This document shows, piece by piece, positions 33,883 through 46,386 of a stretch of 64,000 bases of DNA. The position numbers were made by a program, and so were the translations under genes. Below the pieces are notes generated by a model. The model did not search any database. It had not been told where the DNA came from and saw only the letters and a program-made list of their open reading frames with translations. Source of the stretch: Sanderia malayensis (Eukaryota > Cnidaria > Scyphozoa > Semaeostomeae > Pelagiidae); assembly GCA_013076295.1 (NCBI GenBank), contig RQOL01000419.1:22400-86399 (forward strand), given 5' to 3'. The stretch's first letter is position 1, and every line of letters starts with the position of its first letter.

Positions 33883-35586
33883 TAGGTTGCGGGAAAAAAA
33901 GTTAACTTTTTTGGTGTAAATTGTGGGAATGAATGTTAATGCAACTGGAAAGAGTAACTAAAAGTGTATAAAAATTTGTTCTCGCTGAATTGACATGGAA
34001 TCAAGCGCAAATTGTGGAGATGAATCCTAGTTTTGATTAGTGTAAGTGGCGGGAATAAAAGTTAATTTTTATTACTGTAAATTGTGGGAATGAATGTTTA
34101 TATAACTGAAAAAAGTAACTAAAAGTGTATAACAATTTGTTCTCGCCGAATTGACATCGAATCATGCGCAAATTGTGCGAATGAATCCTAATCTTGATTA
34201 GTGTAAGTTGCGGGAAGAAAAGATCATTTTTATTAGTGTAAATTGTGGGAATGAATGTTTACATAACTGAAAAAAGTAACTAAAAGTGTATAACAATTTG
34301 TTTTCGCTGAATTGACATCGAATCATGCGCAAATTGTGGGAATGAATCCTAATCTTGATTAGTGTAAGTTGCGGGAATAAAAGTTGATTTTTATTGGTGT
34401 AAATTGTGGGAATGAAAGTTAATTTTTATTAGTGTCAATTGTGGGAATGAGTGTTATCTTTTATTATTGTAAATTGTGGAAAAGAATGTTAATATTACTG
34501 AAAAAAGAAACTAAAAGTGTATAACAATTTGTTCCGGCTGAATTGACGTGGAATCATGCGCAATTTGTGGGAATGAATCTAAATAAATTGTGGGAATGAA
34601 TGTTAATATAACTCAAAAAAGTAACTAAAAGTGCATAACAATTTGTTTTCGCTGAATTGACATGGAGTCATGCGCAAATTGTGGGAATGAATCCTAATTT
34701 TGATTAGTGTAAGTTGCGGGAATAAAAGTTAATTTTTATTAGTGTAAATTATGGGAATGAATGTTTATATAACTGAAAAAAGTAACTAAAAGTGTATAAC
34801 AATTTGTTTTTGCTGAATTGACGTGGAACAATGCGCAAACTTTGAGAATGAATTTAATTTTGATTAGTGTAATTTGCGGGAATAAAAGTTGATTTTTATT
34901 GGTGCACATTGTGGGAGGGAAAATTAGTTTTTATTAGTGTAAATTGTGGGAATGAGTGTTATCTTTTATTAGTGTAAATAGTGGGAAGGAATGTTAATAT
35001 TACTGAAAAAAGTAACTAAAAGTGTATAACAATTTGTTCCGGCTGAATTGACGTGGAATCATGCGCAAATTGTGGGAATGAATCTAAATAAATTGTGGGA
35101 ATGAATGTTAATATTACTCAAAAAAGTAACTAAAAGTGCTTAACAATTTGTTTTCGCTGAATTGACATGGAGTCATGCGCAAATTGTGGGAATGAATCCC
35201 AATTTTGATTAGTGTAAGTTGCCGGAATAAAAGTTAATTTTTATTAGTGTAAATTGTGGGAATGAATGTTTATATAACTGAAAACAGTATCTAAAAGTGT
35301 AAAACAATTTGTTTTCGCTGAATTGACGTGGAATCATGCGCAAATTGTTGGAATGAGTTTAATTTTGATTAGTGTAAGTTGCTGGAATAAAAGTTGATTT
35401 TTATTGGTCTAAATTGTGGGAATGAATCCTAATTTTGATTAGTGTGTTTTGCGGGAATAAAAGCTATTTTTTATTAGTGTAAATTGTGGGAATGAATGTA
35501 TATATAACTGAAAAAAGTAACTAAAAGAGTATAACAATTTGTTTTCGCTGAATTGACGTCGAATCATGCGCAATTTGTGGGAATGA
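33883..35586 (+). repeat. Block repeated at +12,269 bp (46,152-47,855)
   Basis: Three markers keep the same offset of 12,269: GCAACTGGAAAGAG (33,941/46,210), GTTCCGGCTG (34,531/46,800 and 35,036/47,305) and AAAGAGTATAAC (GAGT at 35,527/47,796). It contains the GTTCCGG U variant and a very short monomer with GAATCTAAATAAATTGTGGG, where most S units are lost. Confidence 0.85.
33895..33912. repeat. 18-bp perfect palindrome in S2 (first of many)
   Basis: AAAAAAGTTAACTTTTTT is self-complementary over 18 bp. Further copies include 35,618-35,635, 36,503-36,520 and 37,505-37,522, and it recurs through most of domain 5. It derives from the ordinary S2 text GGGAATAAAAGTTAATTTTTATTGG by small changes that happen to complete the symmetry. 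One copy near 39,718 is broken (AGATAAC). Confidence 0.85.
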
Positions 35587-37727
35587 ATCCTAATTTTGAT
35601 TAGTGTAAGTTGCGGGAAAAAAAGTTAACTTTTTTGGTGTAAATTGTGGAGTGAAAGTTAGTTTTTTTAGTGTAAATTGTGGGAATGAGTGTTATCTTTT
35701 ATTCGTGGAAATTGTGGTAATGAATGTTTATATAACTGAAAACAGTAACTAAAAGTGTATAACAATTTGTTCTCGCTGAAATGACATGGAATCAAGCGCA
35801 AATTGTGGGAATGAATCCTAGTTTTGATTAGTGTAAGTTGCGGGAATAAAAGTTTATTTTTATTGGTGTAAATTGTGGGAATGAATCCTAATTTTGATTA
35901 GTGTAAGTTGCGGGAATAAAAGTTAGTTTTTATTAGTGTAAATTGTGGGAATGAATGTTTATATAACTGAAAAAAGTAACTAAAAGTGTATAACAATTTG
36001 TTCTCGCTGAATTGACATCGAATCATGGGCAAATTGTGGGAATGAATCCTAGTTTTGATTAGTGTAAGTTGCGGGAATAAAAGTTGATTTTTATTGGGAT
36101 AAATTGGGGGAATGAAAGTTGATTTTTATTAGTTTAAATTGTGGGAAAGAGTGTTATCTTTTATTAGTGTAAATAGTGGGAAGGAATGTTAATATTACTG
36201 AAAAAAGTAACTAAAAGTGTATAACAATTTGTTCTCGCCGAATTGACATCGAATCATGCGCAAATTGTGGGAATGAATCCTAATTTTGATTAGTGTAAAT
36301 TGCGGGAAAAAAAGTTAATTTTTATTAGTGTAAATTGTGGGAATGAGTGTTATCTTTTATTAGTGTGAATAGTGGGAATAAATGATAATATTACTGAAAA
36401 AGAAACTAAAAGTGTATAAGAATTTGTTCTCGCTGAATTGACATCGAATCATGCGCAAATTGTGGGAATGAATCCTAATTTCGATTAGTGTAAGTTGCGG
36501 GAAAAAAAGTTAACTTTTTTGGTGTAAATTGTGGAGTGAAAGTTAGTTTTTTTAGTGTAAATTGTGGGAATGAGTGTTATCTTTTATTCGTGGAAATTGT
36601 GGGAATGAATGTTAATATTACTGAAAAAAGTAACTAAAAGTGTATAACAATTTATTTTCGCTGAATTGACGTGGAATCATGCGCAAATTGTGGGAATTAA
36701 TGTTAATTTTGATTAGTGTAAGTTGCGGGAGTAAAAGTTAATTTTTATTGGTGTGAATTGTGGGAATGAAAGTTAATTTTATTAGTGTCAATTGTGGGAA
36801 TGAGTGTTATCTTTTATTAGTGTAAATTGTGGGAATGAATGTAAATATTACTGAAAAAAAAATTAAAAGTGCATAGCAATTTGTTTTCGCTGAATTTACG
36901 TGGAATCATGCGAAAATTGTGGGAATTAATGTTAATTTTGATTAGTGTAAGTTTCGGGAATAAAAGTTAATTTTTATTCGTGTAAATTGTGGGAATGAGT
37001 GTTATCTTTTATTAGTGTAAATTGTGGGAATGAATGTTGATATTACTGAAAAAAGTAACTAAATTGTATAACAATTCGTTTTCGCTGAATTGACGTGGAA
37101 CCATGCGCAAATTGTGGGAATGAGTTTAATTTTGATTAGTGTAAGTTGCGGGAATAAAAGTTGATTTTTATTGGTGTAAAATGTGGGAGGAAAAATTAAT
37201 TTTTATTAGTGTAAATTGTAGGAATGAGTGTTATCTTTTATTTGTGTAAATAGTGGGAATAAATGATAATATTAATAAAGTTGATTTTTTTTGGTGTAAA
37301 TGGTGGGAATGAATCCTAATTTTGATTAGTGTAAGTTGCGGGAATAAAAGTTAATTTTTATTACTGTAATTTGTGGGAATGAATGTTTATATAACTGAAA
37401 AAAGTAACTAAAAGTGTATAGCAATTTGTTCTCGCTGAATTGACATCGAATCATGCGCAAATTGTGGGAATGAATCCTAATTTTGATTAGTGTAGGTTGC
37501 GGGAAAAAAAGTTAACTTTTTTGGTGTAAATTGTGGGAATGAATGTTAATGCAACTGGAAAGAGTAACTAAAAGTGTATAAAAATTTGTTCTCGCTGAAT
37601 TGACATGGAATCAAGCGCAAATTGTGGAGATGAATCCTAGTTTTGATTAGTGTAAGTGGCGGGAATAAAAGTTAATTTTTATTACTGTAAATTGTGGGAA
37701 TGAATGTTTATATAACTGAAAAAAGTA
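35520..37727 (+). repeat. 2,208-bp HOR copy 1
   Basis: Ten U-to-U intervals of 228, 231, 231, 195, 228, 229, 196, 349, 160 and 161 bp sum to 2,208. The 349-bp interval is a fused monomer that lost most of a U (see 37,240-37,330). This is the core repeat of domain 5. Confidence 0.88.
37240..37330 (+). repeat. Fused monomer with deleted U (349-bp interval)
   Basis: GATAATATTAATAAAGTTGA replaces the normal GATAATATTACTGAAAAAG start of U. The U segment and the first S are gone, so S5 runs into an S2-like AATAAAGTTGATTTTTTTTG. The same junction recurs near 39,478, 42,206, 44,412, 45,930, 50,126 and 59,850. One deletion therefore predates the HOR amplification and tags all its descendants. Confidence 0.85.
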
Positions 37728-39935
37728 ACTAAAAGAGTATAACAATTTGTTTTCGCTGAATTGACGTCGAATCATGCGCAATTTGTGGGAATGAATCCTA
37801 ATTTTGATTAGTGTAAGTTGCGGGAAAAAAAGTTAACTTTTTTGGTGTAAATTGTGGAGTGAAAGTTAGTTTTTTTAGTGTAAATTGTGGGAATGAGTGT
37901 TATCTTTTATTCGTGGAAATTGTGGTAATGAATGTTTATATAACTGAAAACAGTAACTAAAAGTGTATAACAATTTGTTCTCGCTGAAATGACATGGAAT
38001 CAAGCGCAAATTGTGGGAATGAATCCTAGTTTTGATTAGTGTAAGTTGCGGGAATAAAAGTTTATTTTTATTGGTGTAAATTGTGGGAATGAATCCTAAT
38101 TTTGATTAGTGTAAGTTGCGGGAATAAAAGTTAGTTTTTATTAGTGTAAATTGTGGGAATGAATGTTTATATAACTGAAAAAAGTAACTAAAAGTGTATA
38201 ACAATTTGTTCTCGCTGAATTGACATCGAATCATGGGCAAATTGTGGGAATGAATCCTAGTTTTGATTAGTGTAAGTTGCGGGAATAAAAGTTGATTTTT
38301 ATTGGGATAAATTGGGGGAATGAAAGTTGATTTTTATTAGTTTAAATTGTGGGAAAGAGTGTTATCTTTTATTAGTGTAAATAGTGGGAAGGAATGTTAA
38401 TATTACTGAAAAAGGTAACTAAAAGTGTATAACAATTTGTTCTCGCCGAATTGACATCGAATCATGCGCAAATTGTGGGAATGAATCCTAATTTTGATTA
38501 GTGTAAATTGCGGGAAAAAAAGTTAATTTTTATTAGTGTAAATTGTGGGAATGAGTGTTATCTTTTATTAGTGTGAATAGTGGGAATAAATGATAATATT
38601 ACTGAAAAAGAAACTAAAAGTGTATAAGAATTTGTTCTCGCTGAATTGACATCGAATCATGCGCAAATTGTGGGAATGAATCCTAATTTTGATTAGTGTA
38701 AGTTGCGGGAAAAAAAGTTAACTTTTTTGGTGTAAATTGTGGAGTGAAAGTTAGTTTTTTTAGTGTAAATTGTGGGAATGAGTGTTATCTTTTATTCGTG
38801 GAAATTGTGGGAATGAATGTTAATATTACTGAAAAAAGTAACTAAAAGTGTATAACAATTTATTTTCGCTGAATTGACGTGGAATCATGCGCAAATTGTG
38901 GGAATTAATGTTAATTTTGATTAGTGTAAGTTGCGGGAGTAAAAGTTAATTTTTATTGGTGTGAATTGTGGGAATGAAAGTTAATTTTATTAGTGTCAAT
39001 TGTGGGAATGAGTGTTATCTTTTATTAGTGTAAATTGTGGGAATGAATGTAAATATTACTGAAAAAAAAATTAAAAGTGCATAGCAATTTGTTTTCGCTG
39101 AATTTACGTGGAATCATGCGAAAATTGTGGGAATTAATGTTAATTTTGATTAGTGTAAGTTTCGGGAATAAAAGTTAATTTTTATTCGTGTAAATTGTGG
39201 GAATGAGTGTTATCTTTTATTAGTGTAAATTGTGGGAATGAATGTTGATATTACTGAAAAAAGTAACTAAATTGTATAACAATTCGTTTTCGCTGAATTG
39301 ACGTGGAACCATGCGCAAATTGTGGGAATGAGTTTAATTTTGATTAGTGTAAGTTGCGGGAATAAAAGTTGATTTTTATTGGTGTAAAATGTGGGAGGAA
39401 AAATTAATTTTTATTAGTGTAAATTGTAGGAATGAGTGTTATCTTTTATTTGTGTAAATAGTGGGAATAAATGATAATATTAATAAAGTTGATTTTTTTT
39501 GGTGTAAATGGTTGGAATGAATCCTAATTTTGATTAGTGTAAGTTGCGGGAATAAAAGTTAATTTTTATTACTGTAATTTGTGGGAATGAATGTTTATAT
39601 AACTGAAAAAAGTAACTAAAAGTGTATAGCAATTTGTTCTCGCTGAATTGACATCGAATCATGCGCAAATTGTGGGAATGAATCCTAATTTTGATTAGTG
39701 TAGGTTGCGGGAAAAAAAGATAACTTTTTTGGTGTAAATTGTGGGAATGAATGTTAATGCAACTGGAAAGAGTAACTAAAAGTGTATAAAAATTTGTTCT
39801 CGCTGACTTGACATGGAATCAAGCGCAAATTGTGGAGATGAATCCTAGTTTTGATTAGTGTAAGTGGCGGGAATAAAAGTTAATTTTTATTACTGTAAAT
39901 TGTGGGAATGAATGTTTATATAACTGAAAAAAGTA
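37728..39935 (+). repeat. 2,208-bp HOR copy 2
   Basis: Direct tandem copy of 35,520-37,727 (GCAACTGG at 37,551 and 39,759). Differences are few: TTTATATAACTG with AAAGAGTATAAC at the start, CTGACTTGACATGG near 39,805, and a broken palindrome near 39,718. Confidence 0.88.
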
Positions 39936-40451
39936 ACTAAAAGTGTATAACAATTTGTTCTCGCCGAATTGACATCGAATCATGCGCAAATTGTGCGAAT
40001 GAATCCTAATCTTGATTAGTGTAAGTTGCGGGAAGAAAAGATCATTTTTATTAGTGTAAATTGTGGGAATGAGTGTTATCTTTTATTAGTGTGAATAGTG
40101 GGAATAAATGATAATATTACTGAAAAAGAAACTAAAAGTGCTTAACAATTTGTTTTCGCTGAATTGACATGGAGTCATGCGCAAATTGTGGGAATGAATC
40201 CCAATTTTGATTAGTGTAAGTTGCCGGAATAAAAGTTAATTTTTATTAGTGTAAATTGTGGGAATGAATGTTTATATAACTGAAAACAGTATCTAAAAGT
40301 GTAAAACAATTTGTTTTCGCTGAATTGACGTGGAATCATGCGCAAATTGTTGGAATGAGTTTAATTTTGATTAGTGTGAGTTGCGGGAATAAAAGCTATT
40401 TTTTATTAGTGTAAATTGTGGGAATGAATGTATATATAACTGAAAAAAGTA
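39936..40451 (+). repeat. 516-bp spacer monomers between HOR pairs
   Basis: Separates the two tandem pairs of 2,208-bp HORs. It carries the GAAAAGATCATTTTTATTAG S2 and the GTGCTTAACAATTTG U seen near 35,138, but is 70 bp (two S units) shorter than the equivalent stretch before copy 1. This explains the 5,002 versus 4,932-bp offsets. Confidence 0.8.
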
Positions 40452-42659
40452 ACTAAAAGAGTATAACAATTTGTTTTCGCTGAATTGACGTCGAATCATG
40501 CGCAATTTGTGGGAATGAATCCTAATTTTGATTAGTGTAAGTTGCGGGAAAAAAAGTTAACTTTTTTGGTGTAAATTGTGGAGTGAAAGTTAGTTTTTTT
40601 AGTGTAAATTGTGGGAATGAGTGTTATCTTTTATTCGTGGAAATTGTGGTAATGAATGTTTATATAACTGAAAACAGTAACTAAAAGTGTATAACAATTT
40701 GTTCTCGCTGAAATGACATGGAATCAAGCGCAAATTGTGGGAATGAATCCTAGTTTTGATTAGTGTAAGTTGCGGGAATAAAAGTTTATTTTTATTGGTG
40801 TAAATTGTGGGAATGAATCCTAATTTTGATTAGTGTAAGTTGCGGGAATAAAAGTTAGTTTTTATTAGTGTAAATTGTGGGAATGAATGTTTATATAACT
40901 GAAAAAAGTAACTAAAAGTGTATAACAATTTGTTCTCGCTGAATTGACATCGAATCATGGGCAAATTGTGGGAATGAATCCTAGTTTTGATTAGTGTAAG
41001 TTGCGGGAATAAAAGTTGATTTTTATTGGGATAAATTGGGGGAATGAAAGTTGATTTTTATTAGTTTAAATTGTGGGAAAAAGTGTTATCTTTTATTAGT
41101 GTAAATAGTGGGAAGGAATGTTAATATTACTGAAAAAAGTAACTAAAAGTGTATAACAATTTGTTCTCGCCGAATTGACATCGAATCATGCGCAAATTGT
41201 GGGAATGAATCCTAATTTTGATTAGTGTAAATTGCGGGAAAAAAAGTTAATTTTTATTAGTGTAAATTGTGGGAATGAGTGTTATCTTTTATTAGTGTGA
41301 ATAGTGGGAATAAATGATAATATTACTGAAAAAGAAACTAAAAGTGTATAAGAATTTGTTCTCGCTGAATTGACATCGAATCATGCGCAAATTGTGGGAA
41401 TGAATCCTAATTTTGATTAGTGTAAGTTGCGGGAAAAAAAGTTAACTTTTTTGGTGTAAATTGTGGAGTGAAAGTTAGTTTTTTTAGTGTAAATTGTGGG
41501 AATGAGTGTTATCTTTTATTCGTGGAAATTGTGGGAATGAATGTTAATATTACTGAAAAAAGTAACTAAAAGTGTATAACAATTTATTTTCGCTGAATTG
41601 ACGTGGAATCATGCGCAAATTGTGGGAATTAATGTTAATTTTGATTAGTGTAAGTTGCGGGAGTAAAAGTTAATTTTTATTGGTGTGAATTGTGGGAATG
41701 AAAGTTAATTTTATTAGTGTCAATTGTGGGAATGAGTGTTATCTTTTATTAGTGTAAATTGTGGGAATGAATGTAAATATTACTGAAAAAAAAATTAAAA
41801 GTGCATAGCAATTTGTTTTCGCTGAATTTACGTGGAATCATGCGAAAATTGTGGGAATTAATGTTAATTTTGATTAGTGTAAGTTTCGGGAATAAAAGTT
41901 AATTTTTATTCGTGTAAATTGTGGGAATGAGTGTTATCTTTTATTAGTGTAAATTGTGGGAATGAATGTTGATATTACTGAAAAAAGTAACTAAATTGTA
42001 TAACAATTCGTTTTCGCTGAATTGACGTGGAACCATGCGCAAATTGTGGGAATGAGTTTAATTTTGATTAGTGTAAGTTGCGGGAATAAAAGTTGATTTT
42101 TATTGGTGTAAAATGTGGGAGGAAAAATTAATTTTTATTAGTGTAAATTGTAGGAATGAGTGTTATCTTTTATTTGTGTAAATAGTGGGAATAAATGATA
42201 ATATTAATAAAGTTGATTTTTTTTGGTGTAAATGGTGGGAATGAATCCTAATTTTGATTAGTGTAAGTTGCGGGAATAAAAGTTAATTTTTATTACTGTA
42301 ATTTGTGGGAATGAATGTTTATATAACTGAAAAAAGTAACTAAAAGTGTATAGCAATTTGTTCTCGCTGAATTGACATCGAATCATGCGCAAATTGTGGG
42401 AATGAATCCTAATTTTGATTAGTGTAGGTTGCGGGAAAAAAAGTTAACTTTTTTGGTGTAAATTGTGGGAATGAATGTTAATGCAACTGGAAAGAGTAAC
42501 TAAAAGTGTATAAAAATTTGTTCTCGCTGAATTGACATGGAATCAAGCGCAAATTGTGGAGATGAATCCTAGTTTTGATTAGTGTAAGTGGCGGGAATAA
42601 AAGTTAATTTTTATTACTGTAAATTGTGGGAATGAATGTTTATATAACTGAAAAAAGTA
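40452..42659 (+). repeat. 2,208-bp HOR copy 3
   Basis: Starts at the AAAGAGTATAAC monomer (GAGT 40,459). With the spacer it forms the second period of a 4,932-bp super-HOR (GCAACTGG 37,551/42,483; GATCATTT 40,040/44,972). Confidence 0.87.
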
Positions 42660-44867
42660 ACTAAAAGAGTATAACAATTTGTTTTCGCTGAATTGACGTC
42701 GAATCATGCGCAATTTGTGGGAATGAATCCTAATTTTGATTAGTGTAAGTTGCGGGAAAAAAAGTTAACTTTTTTGGTGTAAATTGTGGAGTGAAAGTTA
42801 GTTTTTTTAGTGTAAATTGTGGGAATGAGTGTTATCTTTTATTCGTGGAAATTGTGGTAATGAATGTTTATATAACTGAAAACAGTAACTAAAAGTGTAT
42901 AACAATTTGTTCTCGCTGAAATGACATGGAATCAAGCGCAAATTGTGGGAATGAATCCTAGTTTTGATTAGTGTAAGTTGCGGGAATAAAAGTTTATTTT
43001 TATTGGTGTAAATTGTGGGAATGAATCCTAATTTTGATTAGTGTAAGTTGCGGGAATAAAAGTTAGTTTTTATTAGTGTAAATTGTGGGAATGAATGTTT
43101 ATATAACTGAAAAAAGTAACTAAAAGTGTATAACAATTTGTTCTCGCTGAATTGACATCGAATCATGGGCAAATTGTGGGAATGAATCCTAGTTTTGATT
43201 AGCGTAAGTTGCGGGAATAAAAGTTGATTTTTATTGGGATAAATTGGGGGAATGAAAGTTGATTTTTATTAGTTTAAATTGTGGGAAAGAGTGTTATCTT
43301 TTATTAGTGTAAATAGTGGGAAGGAATGTTAATATTACTGAAAAAGGTAACTAAAAGTGTATAACAATTTGTTCTCGCCGAATTGACATCGAATCATGCG
43401 CAAATTGTGGGAATGAATCCTAATTTTGATTAGTGTAAATTGCGGGAAAAAAAGTTAATTTTTATTAGTGTAAATTGTGGGAATGAGTGTTATCTTTTAT
43501 TAGTGTGAATAGTGGGAATAAATGATAATATTACTGAAAAAGAAACTAAAAGTGTATAAGAATTTGTTCTCGCTGAATTGACATCGAATCATGCGCAAAT
43601 TGTGGGAATGAATCCTAATTTTGATTAGTGTAAGTTGCGGGAAAAAAAGTTAACTTTTTTGGTGTAAATTGTGGAGTGAAAGTTAGTTTTTTTAGTGTAA
43701 ATTGTGGGAATGAGTGTTATCTTTTATTCGTGGAAATTGTGGGAATGAATGATAATATTACTGAAAAAAGTAACTAAAAGTGTATAACAATTTATTTTCG
43801 CTGAATTGACGTGGAATCATGCGCAAATTGTGGGAATTAATGTTAATTTTGATTAGTGTAAGTTGCGGGAGTAAAAGTTAATTTTTATTGGTGTGAATTG
43901 TGGGAATGAAAGTTAATTTTATTAGTGTCAATTGTGGGAATGAGTGTTATCTTTTATTAGTGTAAATTGTGGGAATGAATGTAAATATTACTGAAAAAAA
44001 AATTAAAAGTGCATAGCAATTTGTTTTCGCTGAATTTACGTGGAATCATGCGAAAATTGTGGGAATTAATGTTAATTTTGATTAGTGTAAGTTTCGGGAA
44101 TAAAAGTTAATTTTTATTCGTGTAAATTGTGGGAATGAGTGTTATCTTTTATTAGTGTAAATTGTGGGAATGAATGTTGATATTACTGAAAAAAGTAACT
44201 AAATTGTATAACAATTCGTTTTCGCTGAATTGACGTGGAACCATGCGCAAATTGTGGGAATGAGTTTAATTTTGATTAGTGTAAGTTGCGGGAATAAAAG
44301 TTGATTTTTATTGGTGTAAAATGTGGGAGGAAAAATTAATTTTTATTAGTGTAAATTGTAGGAATGAGTGTTATCTTTTATTTGTGTAAATAGTGGGAAT
44401 AAATGATAATATTAATAAAGTTGATTTTTTTTGGTGTAAATGGTGGGAATGAATCCTAATTTTGATTAGTGTAAGTTGCGGGAATAAAAGTTAATTTTTA
44501 TTAATGTAATTTGTGGGAATGAATGTTTATATAACTGAAAAAAGTAACTAAAAGTGTATAGCAATTTGTTCTCGCTGAATTGACATCGAATCATGCGCAA
44601 ATTGTGGGAATGAATCCTAATTTTGATTAGTGTAGGTTGCGGGAAAAAAAGTTAACTTTTTTGGTGTAAATTGTGGGAATGAATGTTAATGCAACTGGAA
44701 AGAGTAACTAAAAGTGTATAAAAATTTGTTCTCGCTGAATTGACATGGAATCAAGCGCAAATTGTGGAGATGAATCCTAGTTTTGATTAGTGTAAGTGGC
44801 GGGAATAAAAGTTAATTTTTATTACTGTAAATTGTGGGAATGAATGTTTATATAACTGAAAAAAGTA
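42660..44867 (+). repeat. 2,208-bp HOR copy 4
   Basis: Direct tandem copy of 40,452-42,659 (GAGT 42,667, GCAACTGG 44,691). Near-identical, with small changes such as TTAGCGTAAG near 43,201 and GAATGATAATATTACTG near 43,745. Confidence 0.87.
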
Positions 44868-45062
44868 ACTAAAAGTGTATAACAATTTGTTCTCGCCGAA
44901 TTGACATCGAATCATGCGCAAATTGTGCGAATGAATCCTAATCTTGATTAGTGTAAGTTGCGGGAAGAAAAGATCATTTTTATTAGTGTAAATTGTGGGA
45001 ATGAGTGTTATCTTTTATTAGTGTGAATAGTGGGAATAAATGATAATATTACTGAAAAAGAA

Positions 45063-46386
45063 ACTAAAAGTGTATAAGAATTTGTTCTCGCTGAATTGAC
45101 ATCGAATCATGCGCAAATTGTGGGAATGAATCCTAATTTTGATTAGTGTAAGTTGCGGGAAAAAAAGTTAACTTTTTTGGTGTAAATTGTGGAGTGAAAG
45201 TTAGTTTTTTTAGTGTAAATTGTGGGAATGAGTGTTATCTTTTATTCGTGGAAATTGTGGGAATGAATGTTAATATTACTGAAAAAAGTAACTAAAAGTG
45301 TATAACAATTTATTTTCGCTGAATTGACGTGGAATCATGCGCAAATTGTGGGAATTAATGTTAATTTTGATTAGTGTAAGTTGCGGGAGTAAAAGTTAAT
45401 TTTTATTGGTGTGAATTGTGGGAATGAAAGTTAATTTTTATTAGTGTCAATTGTGGGAATGAGTGTTATCTTTTATTAGTGTAAATTGTGGGAATGAATG
45501 TAAATATTACTGAAAAAATAATTAAAAGTGCATAGCAATTTGTTTTCGCTGAATTTACGTGGAATCATGCGAAAATTGTGGGAATTAATGTTAATTTTGA
45601 TTAGTGTAAGTTTCGGGAATAAAAGTTAATTTTTATTCGTGTAAATTGTGGGAATGAGTGTTATCTTTTATTAGTGTAAATTGTGGGAATGAATGTTGAT
45701 ATTACTGAAAAAAGTAACTAAATTGTATAACAATTCGTTTTCGCTGAATTGACGTGGAACCATGCGCAAATTGTGGGAATGAGTTTAATTTTGATTAGTG
45801 TAAGTTGCGGGAATAAAAGTTGATTTTTATTGGTGTAAAATGTGGGAGGAAAAATTAATTTTTATTAGTGTAAATTGTAGGAATGAGTGTTATCTTTTAT
45901 TTGTGTAAATAGTGGGAATAAATGATAATATTAATAAAGTTGATTTTTTTTGGTGTAAATGGTGGGAATGAATCCTAATTTTGATTAGTGTAAGTTGCGG
46001 GAATAAAAGTTAATTTTTCTTACTGTAATTTGTGGGAATGAATGTTTATATAACTGAAAAAAGTAACTAAAAGTGTATAGCAATTTGTTCTCGCTGAATT
46101 GACATCGAATCATGCGCAAATTGTGGGAATGAATCCTAATTTTGATTAGTGTAGGTTGCGGGAAAAAAAGTTAACTTTTTTGGTGTAAATTGTGGGAATG
46201 AATGTTAATGCAACTGGAAAGAGTAACTAAAAGTGTATAAAAATTTGTTCTCGCTGAATTGACATGGAATCAAGCGCAAATTGTGGAGATGAATCCTAGT
46301 TTTGATTAGTGTAAGTGGCGGGAATAAAAGTTAATTTTTATTACTGTAAATTGTGGGAATGAATGTTTATATAACTGAAAAAAGTA
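45063..46386 (+). repeat. 2,208-bp HOR copy 5, truncated
   Basis: Corresponds to 36,405-37,727 of copy 1 at an offset of 8,658-8,659 bp. The first 885 bp are missing. The preceding 44,868-45,062 matches the spacer, so the truncated copy was joined directly to a spacer monomer. Confidence 0.82.
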
